Shown: piece by piece, positions 1 to 8,999 of the stretch
How the letters are laid out: every line of letters begins with the position of its first letter
How positions within the stretch are numbered: position 1 is the stretch's first letter
Assembly: GCF_000003605.2 (NCBI RefSeq)
Contig: NW_003108085.1
Span: 252,079 to 272,147 of the forward strand
Length of the DNA stretch: 20,069 nucleotides
Reading direction: 5' to 3'
Source of the DNA: Saccoglossus kowalevskii
Lineage: Eukaryota; Hemichordata; Enteropneusta; Harrimaniidae
Translations under genes and position numbers: made by a program
Notes under the pieces: generated by a model
Seen by the model: only the letters and a program-made list of their open reading frames with translations
Told to the model about the DNA's origin: nothing
Databases searched by the model: none

Positions 1-690
1 CCTAAAAACTATCAGGTCTGTGCAGTGTCCTATGACATCTATGTACCAAGTGTCATTGAAATGTGATGATTAGTACTTGAAATATCAAAAGCTGAAAATT
101 AATTAATTATGCAAATTAGGTAATTAATATGTACTCATATTACCCTAAAAACTATCAGGTCTGTGCAGTGTCCTATGACATCTATGTACCAAGTTTCATT
201 GAAATGTGACAATTACTACTTGAAATATCAAAAGCTGAAAATTAATTAATTATGCTAATTAGGTAATTAATATCTACTGATATTACCCTAAAAACTTTCA
301 GGTTTGTGCAGTGTCCTATGACATCTATGTACCAAGTGTCATTGAAATGTGATGATTAGTACTTGAGATATCAGTGGAAAAGCCGAAAATTGATTAATCA
401 TTATGCAAATTAGGTAATTAATATTGCACAGATTTTTACCCAAAACTAACCAAATCTGCGCATTAGTTTGGAGCATCTGTGTGCCAAGTTTCATCAAAAT
501 CCAATGAGTGGTTCTTTAGATATCAGTGGAACAGTCATGAAACAGCCAAAAATCAGCTAATTATCATGCAAATTAGGTAATTAATATGCATGGATTTTTA
601 CCTAATCAAATCTGCGCATTGGCCCAGAGCATCTATGCACCAAGTTTCATCAAAAACTGATGTATGGTTCTTGAGATATCAGTGGAACAG
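1..690. repeat. Degenerate ~143-160 bp tandem repeat, about five copies
   Basis: Copies begin near 1, 144, 287, 438 and 600. Shared blocks are CCTAAAAACT, a GTACCAAG-TTTCAT block, a GATATCAGTGGAA block and ATGCAAATTAGGTAATTAAT. The first two spacings are exactly 143 bp; later copies are longer and more diverged. The right-hand copies run into a CA-rich microsatellite and a hairpin, like the end of a dispersed element. No gene is seen here. Confidence 0.85.
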
Positions 691-693
691 ACG

Positions 694-738
694 GACACAC
701 ATACACACACACACATACACACATACAGACACACTAAC
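694..738. repeat. CA/TACA microsatellite
   Basis: This is a run of CACACATACACA-type dinucleotide repeats interrupted by T and G. It lies directly after the last copy of the 143-160 bp repeat. Confidence 0.9.
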
Positions 739-744
739 TGCAAA

Positions 745-776
745 GACTCCCTTTTTGTGCTTCGCACACGGGAGTC
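745..776. repeat. Nested hairpin at the end of a dispersed repeat
   Basis: The arms GACTCCC and GGGAGTC enclose a second inverted pair, GTGC-TTC-GCAC, giving a two-tier stem-loop in 32 bases. It lies just beyond the CA-rich tract, where a retroelement or MITE end would be expected. It could instead be a free-standing inverted repeat; no function is evident. Confidence 0.6.
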
Positions 777-784
777 AAAAACTA

Positions 785-888
785 TACTAGTATTCGCTGG
801 ATTTTAGTTTCACTGAGTCTTTCCTTCAGCGAAACTAGCGAAAATTAATTCCAAGCGAAATTAAAGTATTTTACAGTAATTAAGTGAA
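785..888. mobile_element. Partial reverse-orientation copy of the TTTTCGC-type MITE
   Basis: Read on the reverse strand, the 6871-6960 half of the MITE at 6871-7078 matches this stretch. Shared blocks are ATTCGCTGGATTTTA, CCTTCAGCGAAA, AGCGAAAATTAATTCCA and AAAGTATT followed by ACAGTA. Only one half is clear, so this looks like a truncated or decayed copy. Confidence 0.7.
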
Positions 889-1230
889 AAAGTTTCTGTC
901 GGATGTTGTATAATAACGATAAAGTTTTAGGACAATTCAAAGTACATGTATGTTTGCTCAGAAGGTATGTGATTTCATCAACCTCTGAAACATATCAAGT
1001 GATATTTTTGTCGTACTGTCTTTGTTGTTTGCTCATCATTTCATAACAGTAACTTTGAAAAGTATTTTCAATTTTTTTTTTTATGAACAAAAATATTAAA
1101 TGGTAAGCATGCACTATATTGTAGAAATCCTTGCTCAAATTCTCACTTAATTTGTTCGCAATCATCAGAAAAAATCATCTTTAAAAAATTGTAGAAAAAA
1201 AAAATTGTTGAAAAAAAAAGAAAAAAAATA
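889..1230. other. AT-rich non-coding stretch
   Basis: This stretch is AT-rich with several homopolymer A and T runs. I see no ORF, splice-flanked exon or RNA gene in it. On the gene model it is intron downstream of the last candidate microexon, or beyond the gene. Confidence 0.5.
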
Positions 1231-1234
1231 TTAC

Positions 1235-1246
1235 CTGTTTCCAGCA
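1235..1246 (-). CDS. Candidate 12-nt microexon, phase 1-1 (VLET-type)
   Basis: On the minus strand TGCTGGAAACAG lies between an acceptor ending CCTAG and the donor GTAATA. With an incoming G, the usual last base of upstream exons here, it reads Val-Leu-Glu-Thr and leaves a G for the next codon, so it preserves the phase 1 frame of the rest of the gene. The microexon at 5226-5237 encodes the same four residues with different codons. The acceptor tract is T-rich but interrupted by GCAAAA. A 12-nt match to splice signals can arise by chance, so only the pairing with 5226-5237 makes it notable. Confidence 0.35.
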
Positions 1247-1270
1247 CTAGGATTTTGCAAAAATACAAAA

Positions 1271-1677
1271 TGCATTAAAAAAAAGCAGTCAAAACATGCA
1301 GTTTATAAATTACGACCATCTCACCCTTATCTGGCGAAATGGTATAGTCCATCCATTGAAAATAGGATCAAACCATTATAAAGGAAGGTGAATTAGGTGA
1401 TTGAACCATGCATTAAAAAAAAGCAGTCAAAACATGCAGTTTATAAATTACAACCTTCTCACCCTTATCTGGCGAAATGGTATAGTCCATCCATTGAAAA
1501 TAGGATCAAACCATTATAAAGGGAGGTGAATTAGGTGATTGAACCATGCATTAAAAAAAAAGCAGTCAAAACATGCAGTTTATAAATTATGACCTTCTCA
1601 CCCTTATCTGGCGAAATGGTATAGTCCATCCATTGAAAATAGGATCAAACCATTATAAAGGGAGGTGAATTAGGTGC
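1271..1677. repeat. 138 bp direct tandem repeat, about three copies
   Basis: Units start at 1271, 1409 and 1547, each with TGCATT followed by an A-run, then AGCAGTCAAAACATGCAG and later GGCGAAATGGTATAGTCC. Copies are nearly identical. The unit contains a short stop-bounded frame on the minus strand (including MDYTISPDK) that repeats with the unit, perhaps remnant coding of a dispersed element. I could not assign it. Confidence 0.92.
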
Positions 1678-1805
1678 AGTGAAAAAAAAATACACAACAT
1701 TCAAAAATTGATAGGCATTAAAAAACTACTAGAGGTACATGCAGTGGATATGTTGGAAAAAAAGATTACATTTATTTAATGAACTGCCTTTAATTTATAC
1801 ATTTA

Positions 1806-3000
1806 TAGTTGCACAAACCAAGGGCAATAGTAACTGTACATGTCAAGGTCAATAGTAACTGCACAAATCTAGGGCAATAGTAACTGTGCATATCAAGGTC
1901 AATAGTAACTGCACAAATCAAGGGCAATAGTAACTACAAATCTAGGGCAATAGTAACTACAAATCAAGGGCAATAGTAACTGTACAAATCAAGGGCAATA
2001 GTAACTGTACAAATCTAGGGCAATAGTAACTGTACAAATCTAGGGCAATAGTAACTGCACAAATCAAGGGTAATAGTAACTGTATAAATCTAGGGCAATA
2101 GTAACTATAAATCAAGGGCAATAGTAACTGTACAAATCTAGGGCAATAGTAACTGTATAAATCTAGGGCAATAGTAACTGTACAAATCTAGGGCAATAGC
2201 AACTGCACAAATCAAGGTCAATGGTAACTGTATAAATCTAGGGCAATAGCAACTGTACAAATTTGGGCAATAGTAACTACAAATCTAGGGCAATAGTAAC
2301 TGTATAAATCTAGGGCAATAGTAACTGTACAAATCTAGGGCAATAGTAACTGTATAAATCAAGGGCAATAGTAACTGTATAAATCTAGGGCAATAGTAAC
2401 TATAAATCAAGGGCAATATTAACTGTACAAATTAGGGCAATAATAACTGTACAAATTAGGGCAATAGTAACTACAAATTTAGGGCAATAGTAACTGTACA
2501 AATCTAGGGCAATAGTAACTGTATAAATCTAGGGCAATAGTAACTGTACAAATTAGGGCAATAGTAACTGTACAAATCAAGGGCAATAGTAACTACAAAT
2601 CTAGGGCAATAGTAACTATAAATCAAAGGCAATAGTGACTGTTCAAATCAAGGAAAATAGTAACTGCACAAATTAGGGCAATAGTAACTGCACACATCAA
2701 GGGCAAAAGTAACTGTACAAATCTAGGGCAATAGTAACTGTACAAATCTAGGGCAATAGTAACTGTACAAATCTAGGGCAATAGTAACTGTACAAATTAG
2801 GGCAATAGTAACTGTATAAATCTAGGACAATAGTAACTGCACAAATTAGGGCAATAGTAACTGTATAAATCTAGGACAATAGTAACTGCACAAATCTAGG
2901 GCAATAGTAACTACAAATCTAGGGCAATAGTGACTGTTCAAATCAAGGAAAATAGTAACAACATAAATCAGGGGCAATAGTAACACCACAAATCTAGGGC
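1806..3000. repeat. Minisatellite, 24 bp monomer (zone 1)
   Basis: About 50 copies of a unit close to GGGCAATAGTAACTGTACAA followed by ATCT/ATCA/ATTA. Shortened variants of about 20 bp (AGTAACTACAAAT) are interspersed. It has no consistent open frame because the unit length varies. On the gene model it lies in the intron between the 12-nt candidates at 5226 and 1235. Confidence 0.97.
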
Positions 3001-5132
3001 AATAGTAACTTTACAGATCTTGGGCAATAGTAATTGCACAAATCAAGGGCACTAGTAACAATACATCAGGGGCACTAGTAACTGTACAAATTAAGGGCAC
3101 TAGTAACAATACATCGAGGGCAATAGTAACTGTACAAATCAGAGGCAATAGTAACAATACATCAAGGGCAATACTAACTGTACAAATCAGGGGCAATAGT
3201 AACAATACATCAAGGGCAATTGTAACTGTACAAATTAGGGCAATAGTAACTGTACAAATTAGGGCAATAGTAACTACAAATCTAGGGCAATAGTATTTTT
3301 ACAGATCTTGGGCAATAGTAATTGCACAAATCAAGGGCAATAGTGACTACACAAATCAGGGGCAATAGTCACTGTACAAATTAAGGGCACTAGTAACAAT
3401 ACATCGAGGGCAATAGTAACTGTACAAATTAAGGGCACTAGTAACAATACATCGAGGGCAATAGTAACTGTACAAATTAAGGGCACTAGTAACAATACAT
3501 CGAGGGCAATACTAACTGTACAAATTAAGGGCACTAGTAACAATACATCGAGGGCAATACTAACTGTACAAATCAGGAGCAATAGTAACAATACATCGAG
3601 GGCAATAGTAACTGTACAAATTAAGGGCAATAGTAACAATACATCGAGGGCAATAGTAACTGTACAAATTAAGGGCACTAGTAACAATACATCGAGGGCA
3701 ATAGTAACTGTACAAATTAAGGGCACTAGTAACAATACATCGAGGGCAATACTAACTGTACAAATCAGGGGCAATAGTAACAATACATCGAGGACAATAG
3801 TAACTGTACAAATTAAGGGCAATAGTAACAATACATCGAGGGCAATACTAACTGTACAAATCAGGGGCAATAGTAACAATACATCGAGGGCAATAGTAAC
3901 TGTACAAATTAAGGGCACTAGTAACAATACATCGAGGGCAATAGTAACTGTACAAATCAGGGGCAATAGTAACAATACATCGAGGGCAATAGTAACTGTA
4001 CAAATTAAGGGCACTAGTAACAATACATCCAGGGCAATACTAACTGTACAAATCAGGGGCAATAGTAACAATACATCGAGGGCAATAGTAACTGTACAAA
4101 TTAAGGGCACTAGTAACAATACATAAAGGGCAATACTAACTGTACAAATCAGGGGCAATAGTAACAATACATCAAGGGCAATAGTAACTGTACAAATTAG
4201 GGCAATAGTAACTGTACAAATTAGGGCAATAGTAACTACAAATCTAGGGCAATAGTAACTTTACAGATCTTGGGCAATAGTAATTGCACAAATCAAGAGC
4301 ATTAGTGACTACACAAATCAGGGGCAATAGTAACTGTACAAATTAAGGGCACTAGTAACAATACATCGAGTGCAATACTAACTGTACAAATTAAGGGCAC
4401 TAGTAACAATACATCGAGGGCAATAGTAACTGTACAAATTAAGGGCAATAGTAACAATACATCGAGGGCAATAGTAACTGTACAAATTAAGGGCAATAGT
4501 AACAATACATCGAGGGCAATACTAACTGTACAAATTAAGGGCACTAGTAACAATACATCGAGGGCAATAGTAACTGTACAAATTAAGGGCACTAGTAACA
4601 ATACATCAAGGGCAATAGTAACTGTACAAATTAAGGGCAATAGTAACAATACATCAAGGGCAATAGTAACTGTACAAATTAGGGCAATAGTAACTGTACA
4701 AATTAGGGCAATAGTAACTACAAATCTATGGCAATAGTAACTTTACAGATCTTGGGCAATAGTAATTGCACAAATCGAGGGCAATAGTGACTACACAAAT
4801 CAGGGGCGATAGTAACTGTACAAATTAAGGGCACTAGTAACTGTACAAATTAGGGCAATAGTAACTACAAATCTAGGGCAATAATAACTTTACAGATCTT
4901 GGGCAATAGTAATTGCACAAATCAAGGGCAATAGTGACTACACAAATCAGGGGCAATAGTAACTGTACAAATTAAGGGCACTAGTAACAATACATCGAGG
5001 GCAATAGTAACAATACATTGAGGGCAATAGTAACAATACATCGAGGGCAATAGTAACTGTACAAATTAAGGGCAATAGTAACAATACATCGAGGGCAATA
5101 GTAACAATACATCAAGGGCAATAGTAACGGAA
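3001..5132. repeat. Minisatellite, 48 bp dimeric unit with higher-order structure (zone 2)
   Basis: Two alternating 24 bp monomers, one with GGGCACTAGTAACAATACAT and one with GGGCAATAGTAACTGTACAA, form a 48 bp dimer. A distinctive junction block with TTACAGATCTTGGGCAATAG recurs near 3011, 3299, 4261, 4742 and 4890. Two of these spacings are close to 481 and 962 bp, so larger blocks were also duplicated. Because 48 is divisible by three, the minus strand stays open for hundreds of codons as a 16-residue Leu/Val/Ile-rich repeat. I regard that as a by-product, not a gene. Confidence 0.97.
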
Positions 5133-5222
5133 ATTTAAATAGTTAAAGTAGCACTGACAAATAAGAAGGAATAAAACAGAAAAAAACGTTAAGGAAATTT
5201 TACATCTAGAATTATTATCATG
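5133..5222. other. Short AT-rich spacer
   Basis: Unique AT-rich sequence between the minisatellite and the microexon candidate at 5226. Nothing else is evident. Confidence 0.4.
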
Positions 5223-5225
5223 TAC

Positions 5226-5237
5226 CTGTTTCCAAAA
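5226..5237 (-). CDS. Candidate 12-nt microexon, phase 1-1 (VLET-type)
   Basis: On the minus strand TTTTGGAAACAG is preceded by a long pyrimidine tract (TCTCTCTTCCTCTGTC, then ATTCTAG) and followed by the donor GTACAT. With an incoming G it reads Val-Leu-Glu-Thr, phase 1 on both sides. It differs from the 1235-1246 candidate at two bases, both synonymous (GTG/GTT for Val, CTG/TTG for Leu). The acceptor is one of the best in the window. There is no independent proof that it is spliced into the transcript. Confidence 0.42.
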
Positions 5238-5266
5238 CTAGAATGACAGAGGAAGAGAGATTAAAA

Positions 5267-5308
5267 GAATCAATCAATCAATCAATCAATTAATTAATTG
5301 ATTGATCA
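5267..5308. repeat. (ATCA)n / ATTAATTGATTG simple repeat with dyad symmetry
   Basis: ATCA repeats pass through TTAATTAATT into TTGATTGATC, so the whole tract can fold on itself. It lies 5' of the pyrimidine tract of the 5226-5237 candidate on the minus strand. Confidence 0.85.
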
Positions 5309-5309
5309 G

Positions 5310-5820
5310 TTTTAAGAAACAGAATAAATTTTCATACTTTCCAACATCAGAGCTATATGGTGACAGTAATGGGATTATTTTTGTAATTTGGGAATGTTTT
5401 AAATTTAAAAAAAAATTATGCTAATTACCAAATTTATGCTAATGATCAAATTTATGTTAATTACCAGTAGAATTTCATATTGTTTATGGATTTTAATTGA
5501 TATTCTTGACATACACAAAAAAATGTTGATAGAAAGGCACTATTTTTGTGGAAGGTTACAAAAAGAAATGTAGCAGTGAAATGGTCAAAAAAGTACAGTG
5601 AAGAGACTCATAACAATTTAAATAGCGATCAGTGATGGCACAAAAACTAGTTCTATAAAAGGAACGTAACTTGTACAAATTGAAACGTATCGCTATTGTA
5701 TCGTATACTATCAAGTAATCTGAAAGGATGGTTGTCTATTTGTTTAAATGTTTGTTAATTCATTCCTCCAGTGTAAACTTCTGACCAACGGAAATGTGTA
5801 AAGGATGAAGAAAGATATAG
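5310..5820. other. AT-rich intronic stretch with small ATGCTAATTACC-like duplications
   Basis: No gene is seen. Around 5415-5465 the motif AAATTTATGCTAAT, with variants, repeats two to three times. Otherwise the sequence is unique and AT-rich. Confidence 0.5.
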
Positions 5821-5827
5821 ACTCTAC

Positions 5828-5839
5828 CTTTTGGTTTCC
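5828..5839 (-). CDS. Candidate 12-nt microexon, phase 1-1 (GKPK)
   Basis: On the minus strand GGAAACCAAAAG follows a long pyrimidine tract (CATCTTTATCATCTCATC, then TCGTTTCCAG) and precedes GTAGAG. A TAAT-like branch-point context (GCTAATTC) lies upstream. Joined to the preceding exon's last G it reads Gly-Lys-Pro-Lys and keeps phase 1. The same bases overlap a near-palindrome, GTTTCC-CT-GGAAAC, that resembles an RFX-type site, so the conservation-like look may have another cause. Confidence 0.35.
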
Positions 5840-5964
5840 CTGGAAACGAGATGAGATGATAAAGATGAGATGAATTAGCAAAAAGGAAGGTGAATAAAAT
5901 ACAATCAAGTTTTACCCCTCATTGATTCTACTGAAATAAACTATGTAACACAGGAACAATTTAA

Positions 5965-6204
5965 CCTTTTCACCGCCAGTCCCCTCTTTTTATCACAAAC
6001 TCACAAAATAGGCTCAGTTATAGTCTGCACTTTCCTTCAGAAGATTGGGACAAAATTAGCCAAATGTTTTGAGTAAAAACTGAAAATTGACTCAAATTTT
6101 GTCTGTTGGCTCCAAAATATTAGGGTTTATTTCTAGAAATATTGAAGTATAAAAGAAAAAAGTGTGCATAATAATTTGGGCGAGAAAGTTTTGGGGTGAA
6201 AAGG
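5965..6204. mobile_element. piggyBac-like MITE (240 bp)
   Basis: The ends are perfect inverted repeats, CCTTTTCACC at the left and GGTGAAAAGG at the right, each flanked by TTAA (5961-5964 and 6205-6208). A TTAA target duplication with CC-starting ends is the hallmark of piggyBac-family elements. There is no transposase frame inside, so it is a non-autonomous MITE. Its interior is shared with the diverged copy at 16880-17145. Confidence 0.82.
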
Positions 6205-6286
6205 TTAAAATTGCATATCCACTATGTATTCTAGGCAGAACATCAGCCACTGAGTGTTTTGATCAACATGCAAAATGATAAAATCA

Positions 6287-6300
6287 GTTGCTATGGCAAC
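6287..6300. promoter_or_regulatory. X-box-like (RFX) motif
   Basis: GTTGCTATGGCAAC is a near-perfect palindrome fitting the RFX X-box pattern (half-site, two-base spacer, half-site). Inference only: it lies in the intron below exon 6535-6774. RFX sites often mark ciliary or neuronal genes in animals, but a single match is weak evidence. Confidence 0.35.
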
Positions 6301-6534
6301 AAATTCTGATTCGAGCACTGAATCTAGCCTTGCAAGAAACGAGATCATGAAAATTTTAACTACTGAATCAATCATTCAGGGTCGTTTGCATGTCGCATTT
6401 TCACGTTCTCATGATTTATAATTAGCAGTTGAAAAAAAAAAAACGAAAATCAAAACTCACATCACTGAAAAATTCCTAATTTACAGTATATATTTATGCA
6501 AATAAAATAGAAACAAAATGGTAACCATAACTAC

Positions 6535-6774
6535 CTTGATCGGATTCAGAACTCGGTTCCGGCGAATTGACAGTTACGATGGGAATCATTTCTTGATTGG
6601 CTTCTTTGTTCTTGTTTCCACCGAACAGATTCTTCACCGAGTTCAGGAATCCGCCCGTATTCTTGACACTGCCCGCACTCTTCTTAAAAAGCAATGATTC
6701 GCTGCCATCTTTAGCGTCACTCTGTGAATTCTCGTTCACGTCTGGGACGAGTAGCGGTTTGAGTAACTCGGACG
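6535..6774 (-). CDS. Coding exon, phase 1-1, 80 codons (tail module ending PEPSSESDQ)
   Basis: The acceptor is TCTTTTTTTAG followed by CGTCCGAG; the donor is GATCAAG followed by GTAGTT. The encoded module starts SSELLKPLLVPDVNENSQSD, continues through Ser/Lys-rich sequence and a short, possibly amphipathic FLNSVKNLFGG segment, then NKNKEANQEMIPIVTVNSP and an acidic Ser-rich end. It is less AT-rich than the flanks and uses mixed codons, as expected of real coding sequence. The first codon is split, T from exon 8290-8412 plus CG, giving Ser. No known domain is visible. It is probably a disordered region with many potential phosphorylation sites. The next exon downstream is uncertain; the 12-nt candidate at 5828 fits in phase. 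Confidence 0.82.
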
Positions 6775-6870
6775 CTAAAAAAAGATACATTGTACATGTC
6801 ACCTTTAATATATGCAACTGATACTGTGAGTTTTATTCTCACTATTTTTGCTAATAAATGAAATTGACTA

Positions 6871-7078
6871 CTGTAGAATACTTTATTTTCGCTTGGAATT
6901 TATTTTCGCTATTTTCGCTGAAGGGATGATTTCGTGAAAATAAAATCCAGCGAATATACTTTTTTTCCTATATTTCACATTAAACTCGTCAAAAATCAGT
7001 GAAAATATATTCCATACACAACGCCCAAAAAGCCTTTTCAGCGAAAATTAATTCCAGCGAAAATAAAGTATTCCACAG
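6871..7078. mobile_element. TA-flanked MITE with TTTTCGC-rich terminal inverted repeats (208 bp)
   Basis: The left end CTGTAGAATACTTTATTTTC and the right end, whose reverse complement begins CTGTGGAATACTTTATTTTC, form terminal inverted repeats that continue through GCTGGAATT and ATTTTCGCT motifs. TA lies on both outer sides, consistent with Tc1/mariner-type insertion. There is no coding capacity. A partial inverted copy lies at 785-888. Confidence 0.82.
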
Positions 7079-7156
7079 TATATTAAAAGAATATGAACAT
7101 GTAAAATAATAATGAAATGTATCGTGTGTCATTCCCAAATGATGAACTCAAAAGCA

Positions 7157-7360
7157 AAGAGTTCTATTTGCATCCCCACCCCTAACCCCAAATCTAACAG
7201 TAACCCTCACCCCAAGCCCTCCAATTCAATTGTAAATGCCCACTCTAGATAAATACAATTGCCCTTAGGAAGAGTATATACAATTAAATTGCTGGAGTGC
7301 TGGAGGATAGGGGTAAGAAAAGTGTTAGGGATGGGGAATGCAAAAGAAAATCTTTCAAAC
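7157..7360. repeat. Long imperfect inverted repeat (fold-back element)
   Basis: The left arm contains TTTGCATCCCCACCCCTAAC and later CAATTCAATTGTA. The right arm, read on the reverse strand, gives TTTTGCATTCCCCATCCCTAAC and later CAATTTAATTGTA. The arms are about 70 bp each around a centre near 7260. C-rich and G-rich strands segregate between the arms. No clear target duplication was found, so the element type is undecided. Confidence 0.75.
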
Positions 7361-7532
7361 TCAGAATCCAGTAGATGTTTTCAAAACATTAAAATAGTGA
7401 AAATAAGTGGTTAACAGTATGCCCCACCAGTTTACCCGTTAATTTAACTTTAGAAAAATCAAATCTAGAAATAAATATTTCTAATTTTGTAAAATTAAAG
7501 TAAAATTTTGACTTTTTGAGTTTTTCACTCAC

Positions 7533-7556
7533 AGACTCTGCAGTTCAACACAGTTT
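7533..7556 (-). CDS. Candidate 24-nt small exon, phase 1-1
   Basis: On the minus strand the 24 bases start AAACTGTGTT and end AGAGTCT. The acceptor is TTTATTTGTCTCTGACAG and the donor a near-perfect GTGAGT. In phase 1 it reads TVLNCRV between split codons. After an exon ending in G (as 9216-9341 does) the first codon is GAA. After exon 8290-8412, which ends in T, it would be TAA, a stop. The last base T plus CG of exon 6535-6774 gives Ser. The splice signals are good, but the frame is too short to be telling. Confidence 0.33.
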
Positions 7557-7559
7557 CTG

Positions 7560-8100
7560 TCAGAGACAAATAAATGTACTGATTGGCATTGACGCTGCAG
7601 TTCGGCGTCTTCTACACCGATCTGACGCATATTGCGCAAGGTGTGCCGGGAGTTTGTTCGAAATTTCGTACGTTTCGAAGTCAATTGTTGATTGCCACGT
7701 ATTTTACGGATATATTAAATCATTTCAGAGACCTATTTACTAAATAATGATAAATGAAACTTAGAAAACTTGTAAGAACAAACTGGGCCCAAATTGCGCA
7801 AATTGCAATAAGTTTACGCTGCTAGAGTCTGGTTCGGATGGAGTTCTACGCGTGATTTTACTGCGCTCAAGGACGTTCTATTTTCGAACTAGTTGAAACC
7901 GGAAATAACGCAACTACTTTCGAACTTCAAACACAAATTTGATTATCGTTATTATGTGTTTCTGTTGTTTCAAAGATTGAATTATGTATGACAATAATAT
8001 TTCACTCTATAAACAATATTTCACTAAAATATGTGATTCAAACAAAGGCAACCCAAATTGTAAAAAGCAATATCAAGTTCCGCATATAAACACTGTTGTA
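7560..8100. other. Intron with CpG-richer islands, no exon recognised
   Basis: Patches at 7580-7690 and 7810-7920 are less AT-rich and contain CpGs, an ATTGG box (7580s) and an ACCGGAAAT ETS-like site (near 7898). That mix is what an internal promoter or enhancer might show, but no transcript start can be placed. Plus-strand frames here lack supporting features. Confidence 0.3.
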
Positions 8101-8199
8101 AAGAGGCGGCGGAGCAGAATTTTAGCCAAAATCGGCTAGTAAGGCGTCATATGACACAGGTTTGTGCTGGGACAGCGCTTCCGGTGACGACACAACGGA

Positions 8200-8275
8200 G
8201 GGACTGGTTCTTATATAGAGGTGGGTCACTATAGACAGGTGGTCTTTATATACTGACACAGGTTTGAGTGTGCTG
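8200..8275. repeat. Degenerate ~25-45 bp repeat of a GTGGTCTTTATA-like motif
   Basis: TTATATAGAGGTGGGTCACT, TATAGACAGGTGGTCTTTAT and a third partial copy follow one another, preceded and followed by GACACAGGTTTG (8156 and 8261 area). This looks like decayed minisatellite in the intron directly below exon 8290-8412. Confidence 0.5.
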
Positions 8276-8289
8276 TAGGGATTACTTAC

Positions 8290-8412
8290 AGTGGGAGGAA
8301 CCAAGATCATGTTCATAAGCTGAGTTATTAGAATTAATAGCTCCGTCTGGCATGGAAGTAGACGAAGCTAGGCTACTGCTGGATATATTCTTCTTCATTC
8401 CAGTATTCTCAA
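8290..8412 (-). CDS. Coding exon, phase 1-1, 41 codons (Ser/Asn-rich tail module)
   Basis: The acceptor is TTTTTTGTATTTTTAG followed by TTGAGAAT; the donor is CCCACT followed by GTAAGT. The module reads ENTGMKKNISSSSLASSTS, then MPDGAINSNNSAYEHDLGS and SH. It is polar, Ser/Asn-rich, with no hydrophobic core, so probably disordered. Its length is a multiple of three, so it can be skipped in frame. The outgoing T joins CG of exon 6535-6774 to give Ser. It must not be followed by the 7533-7556 candidate, because T plus AA makes a stop. Confidence 0.8.
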
Positions 8413-8419
8413 CTAAAAA

Positions 8420-8627
8420 TACAAAAAACAAAAACAAAAAAAAAACAAAAATTATAAAGTATCTAAAATATAAAATTATATCTTTTGTGAACTTTCCTGA
8501 AATTTCATAAAAGTCAGGTTGTGTAAAGGATGCTAAAAATATTCAGTTCTACTGAAAATTTTAATAAAAATGTGTCTTTTCAGAGACAAAAACAAATTCA
8601 CTATCAATCAGCTTTTTTTTTTAAATG
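8420..8627. other. AT-rich intronic stretch
   Basis: An A-run-rich segment forms the pyrimidine tract of exon 8290-8412 on the minus strand. Beyond it the sequence is unique and AT-rich, with no exon seen. Confidence 0.5.
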
Positions 8628-8907
8628 CAAGCAAGCTACTTTATTACATGATTGTATCTGATTGGCTACTGGGCCCTAACATCTACCAGACAGACCAATC
8701 ACAGAGCAGCTTGTTTGTTGACAGGCAAGCTACTTTACATGATTGTATCTGATTGGCTACTCGGCCCTAACATCTACCAAACAGACCAATCACAGAGCAG
8801 CTTGTTTGTTGACAGGCAAGCTACTTTACATGATTGTATCTGATTGGCTACTCAGCCCTAACATCTACCAAACAGACCAATCACAGAGCAGCTTGTTTTT
8901 TGACAAG
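8628..8907. repeat. 91 bp direct tandem repeat, three copies
   Basis: ATTGTATCTGATTGGCTACT recurs at 8651, 8742 and 8833, exactly 91 bp apart. Each unit also carries GACCAATCACAGAGCAGCTT, so it holds ATTGG and CCAAT in inverted orientation and can fold. Apparent ORFs across it simply follow the repeat. Confidence 0.93.
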
Positions 8908-8999
8908 TATTTTTGACAAATAAAATTTAGGCTTGTATGTTAAAAAATTACTGCTGTAATAGAACAATAATTCCAGAAAGCACCAGGATGTATGCCAAT

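Noticed and set aside
1310-1640. 6-nt microexon (ATAAGG before GTGAGA) in each 138 bp repeat unit
   Set aside because: The only acceptor is GCCAG with a poor pyrimidine tract, and the signal simply repeats with the unit.
3331-4649. Long minus-strand frames encoding a 16-residue Leu/Val/Ile-rich repeat as membrane proteins
   Set aside because: The 48 bp repeat period is divisible by three, so frames stay open automatically. There is no context, start-site signal or composition independent of the repeat, and flanking 24 bp arrays of the same origin are not open.
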